Of a stretch of 10,775 nt of DNA, positions 6,731 to 10,775 are shown one piece after another. Source of the DNA: Gallionella sp. (GTDB lineage Bacteria > Pseudomonadota > Gammaproteobacteria > Burkholderiales > Gallionellaceae); assembly GCA_004298605.1 (NCBI GenBank), contig SCPW01000041.1:1-10775 (forward strand), read 5' to 3'. Within the stretch, counting starts at the first letter, position 1; every line of letters begins with the position of its first letter. The notes below the pieces were generated by a model, which saw only the letters and a program-made list of their open reading frames with translations, searched no databases and was not told where the DNA came from. Both the position numbers and the translations under genes were made by a program.

Positions 6731-7690
6731 ATGCCGCTAAATTCAATCGAGATTTGCGCCGGCGCTGGCGGCCAAGCGCTCGGGCTGGAGCAGGCTGGCT
6801 TCGAGCATGTCAGCCTCGTAGAGATTGAAGCGGCGGCTTGCCAAACCCTCCGCTTTAACCGCGATCATTGGCATGTCACAGAAGGCGACCTCCGCCATTA
6901 CTCGGCAGAACAATGGAAGGGCATCGAACTCCTGGCGGGCGGCGTACCTTGCCAGCCTTTTTCACAGGCGGGCAAACAGCACGGCAACGAAGATGAGCGC
7001 GACCTCTTCCCCGAGGCGATCCGGTTGGTGTCCGAGTGCAAGCCCCAAGCTGTCATGCTGGAAAATGTGCGCGGGCTGCTTGATTCTGCCTTTGATGAAT
7101 ACCGCGCAAAAATAATCGCCGACTTAAAGAAACTTGGCTATGTCGCCGAATGGCGCTTGCTTAACGCAAGCGACTTCGGCGTTCCCCAGTTGCGCCCACG
7201 CGTCGTTTTTGTGGCGCTAAAGAAAAATGCCGCAGAATATTTTGTGTGGCCTTCAGCGCATACCGCCCCTCCGCCAACTGTCGGCGAGGCGCTTTTTGAC
7301 CTCATCGCCGCAAACGGCTGGCGCGGTGCAATATCATGGCGCGAAAGGGCTTGCGATATAGCCCCCACGCTGGTTGGCGGCAGTAAAAAACATGGGGGCC
7401 CCGACCTCGGCCCCACCAGGGCAAAAAAAGCGTGGGCATCCATTGGCGTGGACGGCATGGGTATCGCCGATGCCGCTCCAGAGCAAGATTTTATCGGAAT
7501 GCCGCGCCTGACAGTCCGCATGGCCGCACGCATCCAAGGGTTCCCCGATCATTGGCAATTCAGCGGCAAGAAAACCGCCGCATACCGCCAAATCGGCAAT
7601 GCGTTTCCTCCTCCCGTTGCCCGTGCTGTCGGCACTCAAATTCAAGCGGCATTGAATGCCGCCGCCAAGCCAAAACTTAAACGGGCGTAG
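6731..7690 (+). CDS. DNA (cytosine-5) methyltransferase
   Basis: The enzyme moves a methyl group from S-adenosylmethionine to C5 of cytosine within a specific DNA sequence. The 319-aa protein shows the conserved motifs in order: motif I around ICAGAGGQALGLE (8-20), motif IV GGVPCQPFSQAGK (70-82) with the catalytic Cys74, motif VI ENVRG (111-115), motif VIII QLRPRVVFVA (153-162), a short target recognition region (about 170-260, including GGPDLGPTRAKKAW), and motifs IX and X near the C-terminus (AAYRQIGNAFPPPVARAVG). All catalytic parts are present, so it should be active. The recognition sequence cannot be deduced. It is followed 2 nt later by a gene that looks like a cut-down restriction endonuclease, which makes it effectively an orphan methyltransferase in this window. 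It is transcribed divergently from the efflux operon. Confidence 0.95.
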   Translation: MPLNSIEICAGAGGQALGLEQAGFEHVSLVEIEAAACQTLRFNRDHWHVTEGDLRHYSAEQWKGIELLAGGVPCQPFSQAGKQHGNEDERDLFPEAIRLVSECKPQAVMLENVRGLLDSAFDEYRAKIIADLKKLGYVAEWRLLNASDFGVPQLRPRVVFVALKKNAAEYFVWPSAHTAPPPTVGEALFDLIAANGWRGAISWRERACDIAPTLVGGSKKHGGPDLGPTRAKKAWASIGVDGMGIADAAPEQDFIGMPRLTVRMAARIQGFPDHWQFSGKKTAAYRQIGNAFPPPVARAVGTQIQAALNAAAKPKLKRA

Positions 7691-7692
7691 CG

Positions 7693-7938
7693 ATGGTCAA
7701 AGAAAAAACTCAAAGAGGCGGTGCGCGCGGAAAACTCCGTGCGCACTTCCTGGCGAACATTGGCCGCGTCATGGACTCTGAAGAATTGCGGGCTGTCTGG
7801 GACAATCAGTCGGAGTGGGCGCGCCGTGTTCGCGAGTTAATCCATATCCGCCGCGCAACCTCCCAAGATCAGCTCGAAGTTTTGCAGTGGCTGATTAAAA
7901 AATTCCCCAAACAAACGGCAGAGAAAATAAAGCTATAA
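7693..7938 (+). CDS. Small protein resembling the N-terminal winged-helix part of an HNH restriction endonuclease
   Basis: The 81-aa product has a lysine- and arginine-rich start (MVKEKTQRGGARGKL) followed by LRAHFLANIGRVMDSEELR and SEWARRVREL. From memory of the family, this is the start of HNH endonucleases encoded next to C5 methyltransferases, where it forms a winged-helix DNA-binding domain. In those proteins a cysteine- and histidine-rich HNH nuclease follows; here the protein continues with a different tail (ATSQDQLEVLQWLIKKF) and stops, with no Cys or HNH motif and no space for one before hrcA. It starts 2 nt after the methyltransferase stop and has no clear ribosome binding site of its own, so it is translationally coupled. 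It is either the relic of a lost nuclease or a small DNA-binding protein kept as a partner or regulator. The family link is moderate in certainty. Confidence 0.6.
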   Translation: MVKEKTQRGGARGKLRAHFLANIGRVMDSEELRAVWDNQSEWARRVRELIHIRRATSQDQLEVLQWLIKKFPKQTAEKIKL

Positions 7939-7957
7939 ATCAACACCGCATTTGAGA

Positions 7958-7983
7958 GGGGCTACACAAAAGTGCGCAGCCCC
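7958..7983. repeat. Border hairpin repeat, copy B
   Basis: A perfect 11-position stem (with G-T pairs) closes on an AAAG loop on the plus strand: GGGGCTACACA, loop, TGCGCAGCCCC. Its reverse complement matches copy A at 1629-1654 at 21 of 26 positions, and weak similarity continues past the hairpin (CTCAAATG against CTCGAACG). It ends 27 nt before the hrcA start and has no T-run, so a classic terminator is unlikely, though it may still slow polymerase between the methyltransferase pair and hrcA. Confidence 0.65.
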
Positions 7984-7994
7984 ACAATTTGAAC

Positions 7995-8004
7995 GATAGA
8001 ATCC
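7995..8004 (+). promoter_or_regulatory. Possible -10 region of hrcA
   Basis: GATAGAATCC contains TAGAAT, five of six matches to the -10 consensus, 8 nt before the hrcA ATG. No good -35 box is seen 16-18 nt upstream, because that space is taken by hairpin copy B. The same ten bases recur at 10186-10195 after hemH. No CIRCE operator (TTAGCACTC with its inverted arm) is present upstream of hrcA in this window. Confidence 0.35.
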
Positions 8005-8010
8005 CGCGCC

Positions 8011-9030
8011 ATGCTCGACGAACGCGCACAAATCCTGCTCAAAACCCTGGTGGAACGCTATATCAGCGACGGCCAGCCGGTCGGCTCGCGCGCGCTACAG
8101 CAGTATTCCGGCCTGGAAGTCAGCCCCGCGACTATCCGCAATGTGATGGCCGACCTGGAAAATATCGGTCTGCTCAGTAGCCCGCATACCTCGGCGGGGC
8201 GCATCCCGACCGGCCTGGCGTACCGCCTGTTCATCGACACCATGCTGGTGACCAAGCCGCTGGACAGCGAGCGCGTACAGCAGATGGTGCGCCAGTTGCA
8301 GCCGGACAACCCGTCGCGGCTGATCGCGCAGGCCTCGAACCTGCTTTCGGAACTGACCCACTTCACCGGCGTGGTCGCCACGGCAAAGCGCAGCGCGATT
8401 ACGGTGCGCCAGATCGAATTTTTGCGCTTGGGCGAAAAGCGCGTGCTGCTGATTATCGTGATGCCGGACGGCGAAGTGGAAAACCGGGTGCTGTTGCTGG
8501 AGCGCGATTATCTCCAGTCGCAGCTCACCGAGGCGGGCAATTTCCTCAACCAGCACTATATCGGTTGCAGTTTCTCGCAAATCCGCGACCGGTTGCGCGG
8601 CGAGCTGCATCAACTGCACAACGATATAAGCGCGCTGATGGTGGCGGCGTTGGCGGCGGGCGATGCGGCGGAAACCGAAAAATCCGAGGATTACGTCATC
8701 AGCGGCGAACATAACTTGCTGCATGTGGAAGACTTTTTCAACGACATGAACCGTTTGCGCGGCCTGTTCGGTTTATTTGAGCAAAAAACCGAATTGCTGC
8801 AACTGCTCGAAGCCAGCCGCAAAGGGCAAGGCATCCACATTTTTGTCGGCAACGAATCCGGGCTGGCCCCGCTGGACGAATGCAGCGTGGTCACCGCGCC
8901 CTATTCCGTTGATGGTCAAGTAATCGGCACGCTCGCCGTGGTCGGCCCGAAACGTATGAACTATGAGCGCGTCATCCCTATCGTGGACATTACCGCGAGG
9001 TTGCTGGGCAACGCGCTATCGCAAAGCTGA
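8011..9030 (+). CDS. hrcA: Heat-inducible transcription repressor HrcA
   Basis: HrcA represses heat-shock chaperone operons by binding the CIRCE operator, with GroEL modulating its activity. The 339-aa protein has normal length, an N-terminal winged helix (about 1-70) with [18 protein letters not shown] and the signature [10 protein letters not shown] at 58-67, a GAF-like middle domain, and the C-terminal signature [18 protein letters not shown]. The ATG at 8011 matches the family start; the ribosome binding site is weak. hemH follows 7 nt after the stop, so the two form an operon, an arrangement seen in betaproteobacteria. Its classic targets (grpE, dnaK, dnaJ or groESL) are not in the window, and no CIRCE is visible before the gene itself, so self-control is not evident here. 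Confidence 0.96.
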   Translation: MLDERAQILLKTLVERYISDGQPVGSRALQQYSGLEVSPATIRNVMADLENIGLLSSPHTSAGRIPTGLAYRLFIDTMLVTKPLDSERVQQMVRQLQPDNPSRLIAQASNLLSELTHFTGVVATAKRSAITVRQIEFLRLGEKRVLLIIVMPDGEVENRVLLLERDYLQSQLTEAGNFLNQHYIGCSFSQIRDRLRGELHQLHNDISALMVAALAAGDAAETEKSEDYVISGEHNLLHVEDFFNDMNRLRGLFGLFEQKTELLQLLEASRKGQGIHIFVGNESGLAPLDECSVVTAPYSVDGQVIGTLAVVGPKRMNYERVIPIVDITARLLGNALSQS

Positions 9031-9037
9031 AGACGAT

Positions 9038-10126
9038 ATGACCTACCACCCCGAACCCGCTTTCGCGCACGGCACGCCCGCCAGAACTGGCGTACTGCTG
9101 ATTAACCTCGGCACACCCGATGCGCCGACCCCAAAGGCCGTGCGCGCCTACCTGAAAGAATTTCTGGGCGATCCGCGCGTGGTGGAAATGCCCAAGGCGC
9201 TCTGGTGGCTGATCCTCAACGGCGTCATCCTCAACACGCGCCCGAAGAAATCTGCCGCGAAATACGCATCGGTGTGGCTGAAAGAAGGTTCGCCGCTGCG
9301 CGTTTACACGGAAAAACAAGCCGCGCTGCTGCAAGGCTATCTGGGGCAGCGCACCGGGGCGCCATTCGTGGTGGATTACGCGATGCGCTACGCCAGCCCT
9401 TCCATTCCCGGCGTGTTGCGCAAGCTCAAGGAGCAAAACTGCCAGCGCATCCTGATCGTGCCGATGTACCCGCAATATGCCTCCAGCACCACCGCCACCG
9501 CTTGCGACATCGTGTTCGGCGAACTGCAAAAAATGCGCAACGCACCCGCGCTGCGCACCATCAAAAATTTTCATGACAACCCCGGTTACATCAAGGCGCT
9601 GGCAGGGAATATCAACGGTTACTGGATGAGGCATGGCCGCCCGGAAAAACTGCTGATGAGCTTCCACGGCCTGCCGCGCTACACGCTGGACAAGGGCGAC
9701 CCCTACCACTGCGAATGCCACAAAACCGCCCGGCTGCTGGCGCAGGAACTGGGCTTGAAGCCGGAGCAATACACGGTCAGCTTCCAGTCGCGCTTCGGCA
9801 AGGCGGAATGGCTCAAACCCTATACCACCGCTACGCTCAAGGAGTTAGGCCAGCAAAAAACCGGGCGGCTGGATGTGGTGTGCCCCGGCTTCGTCGCCGA
9901 CTGCCTGGAAACACTGGAAGAAATCGCGCAGGAAGGCAAGGAAGATTTCCAGCACGCGGGCGGCGGCGAATACCGCTACATCCCTTGCCTCAACGACCGC
10001 GATGACTGGATACACGCGCTGGCGGATCTGGTGCTGGACAACCTGCAAGGCTGGCTGATCGAGCCGGATGCCGCTGAACTGGAGCAAGGCAGGCTGCGCG
10101 CACTGGCGATGGGCGCGAAAAAGTAA
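9038..10126 (+). CDS. hemH: Ferrochelatase
   Basis: Ferrochelatase inserts ferrous iron into protoporphyrin IX, the last step of protoheme synthesis. The 362-aa protein carries the family signatures: [11 protein letters not shown] near the start (20-30), [14 protein letters not shown] (141-153), SFHGLP with the catalytic His210 (208-213), [11 protein letters not shown] (221-231), [17 protein letters not shown] (247-263) and [16 protein letters not shown] (281-296), whose Glu291 corresponds to the second catalytic residue. The ATG at 9038, 7 nt after the hrcA stop, gives the usual length; a longer frame from 8963 would run inside hrcA and is rejected. There is no strong ribosome binding site, so coupling to hrcA is likely. 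The gene is complete. Confidence 0.97.
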   Translation: MTYHPEPAFAHGTPARTGVLLINLGTPDAPTPKAVRAYLKEFLGDPRVVEMPKALWWLILNGVILNTRPKKSAAKYASVWLKEGSPLRVYTEKQAALLQGYLGQRTGAPFVVDYAMRYASPSIPGVLRKLKEQNCQRILIVPMYPQYASSTTATACDIVFGELQKMRNAPALRTIKNFHDNPGYIKALAGNINGYWMRHGRPEKLLMSFHGLPRYTLDKGDPYHCECHKTARLLAQELGLKPEQYTVSFQSRFGKAEWLKPYTTATLKELGQQKTGRLDVVCPGFVADCLETLEEIAQEGKEDFQHAGGGEYRYIPCLNDRDDWIHALADLVLDNLQGWLIEPDAAELEQGRLRALAMGAKK

Positions 10127-10336
10127 CCCTGGAAAATGCAGCTCCGTAGACAGGCTGCTAGCAGAAAATGAGTTCGGTTAACAGTGATAGAATCCAGCAC
10201 ATCGGCCAAATTGCGTCTTATTCAATTTCTAAGTTACAAGTGATTTAATGATCCACGGCCAAGCGACGATGGATCGAACGCGGGCGAGGTCATTTTCCAT
10301 TTCACGCAGTGCAGATTCCTTAGGTGTTACCTGGCG
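10127..10336. other. Convergent intergenic region after hemH
   Basis: These 210 bp between two convergent genes contain no credible gene. They hold the second copy of the 13-nt repeat (10149-10161), a 10-bp palindrome CTGCTAGCAG (10155-10164) that could pair partly with GCAGC at 10138-10142, an extended -10-like TGATAGAAT (10185-10193) and a GATCCA/TGGATC inverted repeat (10247-10252 and 10267-10272). A canonical terminator with a T-run was not found for either gene. Confidence 0.5.
10149..10161 (+). repeat. 13-nt dispersed repeat, copy 2
   Basis: GACAGGCTGCTAG is identical to 2417-2429 and follows 22 nt after the hemH stop codon. Here it overlaps the palindrome CTGCTAGCAG. Both copies lie just past the 3' end of a gene, which is the usual place for REP-like sequences or relics of small mobile elements. 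Confidence 0.45.
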
Positions 10337-10775
10337 CTACTTCGCCAATTCACCCTTGCGATTGCTGCCCGACACAATTTTGTATTCCAGCAATCTGCAT
10401 TCAATCGCACCGTTGAATAATGGCGTGCGCTTCGATGGCGACAGGCGCATCAGTTTCAGGATGGCTTTATCGGCGGTGAATAAATAAGCCGTCCAGCCGC
10501 CGAATTTCTTTTTCAGCGCATCGCCCAGCTTGGGATACAGTTCGGCCAGTTCGTCCAGTTCGCCCATGCGTTCGCCGTAGGGCAGGTTCGCCACCAGCAC
10601 ACCATGTTCTGCCGGGGCAGAGATTTCCAGTATGTTGGCTTGCTTGAGTTCGGCGCATTCCGACAGCCCCGCTTCATTCAGATTGCGCCATGCGGTTTTC
10701 AGCGCGTCGCCGTACAAATCGCTGCCATACAGCTCCAGCGGCTTGACCGGCAGTTGCGCGGCAATCGCCTGCTCT
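10337..10775 (-). CDS. RlmL-type 23S rRNA (guanine-N2) methyltransferase, C-terminal part (5' end cut by window)
   Basis: The visible 145 codons, open at the window edge, encode the end of a class I S-adenosylmethionine-dependent RNA methyltransferase of the THUMP-domain family to which RlmL (m2G2445 of 23S rRNA) belongs. Recognisable parts are YGSDLYGDALKTAWRNLNEAGL (SAM-binding strand and helix after the acidic residue), the catalytic NLPYGER loop (the family's N-P/L-P-Y-G motif), and the end segment WTAYLFTADKAILKLMRLSPSKRTPLFNGAIECRLLEYKI. The protein stops soon after this domain, so the RlmK part that is fused to it in E. coli is absent, as in many betaproteobacteria. The N-terminal THUMP domain lies outside the window. 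It converges on hemH. A related member of the family is possible, so no symbol is given. Confidence 0.85.
   Translation of the reverse strand, partial: EQAIAAQLPVKPLELYGSDLYGDALKTAWRNLNEAGLSECAELKQANILEISAPAEHGVLVANLPYGERMGELDELAELYPKLGDALKKKFGGWTAYLFTADKAILKLMRLSPSKRTPLFNGAIECRLLEYKIVSGSNRKGELAK

Noticed and set aside
7939..8010. CIRCE operator before hrcA
   Set aside because: The conserved arm TTAGCACTC and its inverse are absent; the only dyad is the border hairpin, which has another sequence.
10248..10487. 79-codon plus-strand frame at the end of the window
   Set aside because: It overlaps the convergent RlmL-type gene antisense, has no ribosome binding site and no recognisable protein features.

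Overview
The window reads as a chromosomal stretch of a fairly GC-rich betaproteobacterium. The Gallionellaceae/Nitrosomonadales neighbourhood is my guess from the hrcA-hemH pairing next to nadK-recN; it was not tested by any search. Two blocks of core genes enclose an accessory block, and the window cuts the first gene (recN, 3' end missing) and the last gene (an RlmL-type rRNA methyltransferase, 5' end missing).

Left core (1-1538, minus strand): nadK (NAD kinase) runs into recN (DNA repair ATPase), 20 nt apart. Accessory block (about 1619-7983): a toxin-first RelE/HigB-type toxin-antitoxin pair (minus); a roughly 235-bp intergenic region packed with inverted repeats, including a 101-bp cloverleaf-like fold; a two-gene RND efflux operon (lipoprotein adaptor and permease, minus, ATGA overlap) with a good sigma70 promoter; and, divergently, a C5-cytosine DNA methyltransferase followed 2 nt later by an 81-aa protein that looks like the N-terminal winged-helix part of an HNH restriction endonuclease without its nuclease domain. 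Right core (8011-10126, plus strand): hrcA (heat-shock repressor) and hemH (ferrochelatase), 7 nt apart, then the convergent RlmL-type gene.

The most interesting non-coding observation is a pair of related 26-nt hairpins (21 of 26 positions identical) at 1629-1654 and 7958-7983. They lie in opposite orientation at the two borders of the accessory block, exactly where defence, toxin-antitoxin and efflux genes separate nadK from hrcA. A second repeat family (a 13-nt word) sits beside the cloverleaf and again after hemH. I found no complete insertion sequence, integrase, tRNA, rRNA or CRISPR array, and no wholly new gene system. The candidates for something undescribed are the cloverleaf, the border hairpins and the apparently nuclease-less restriction-modification pair.
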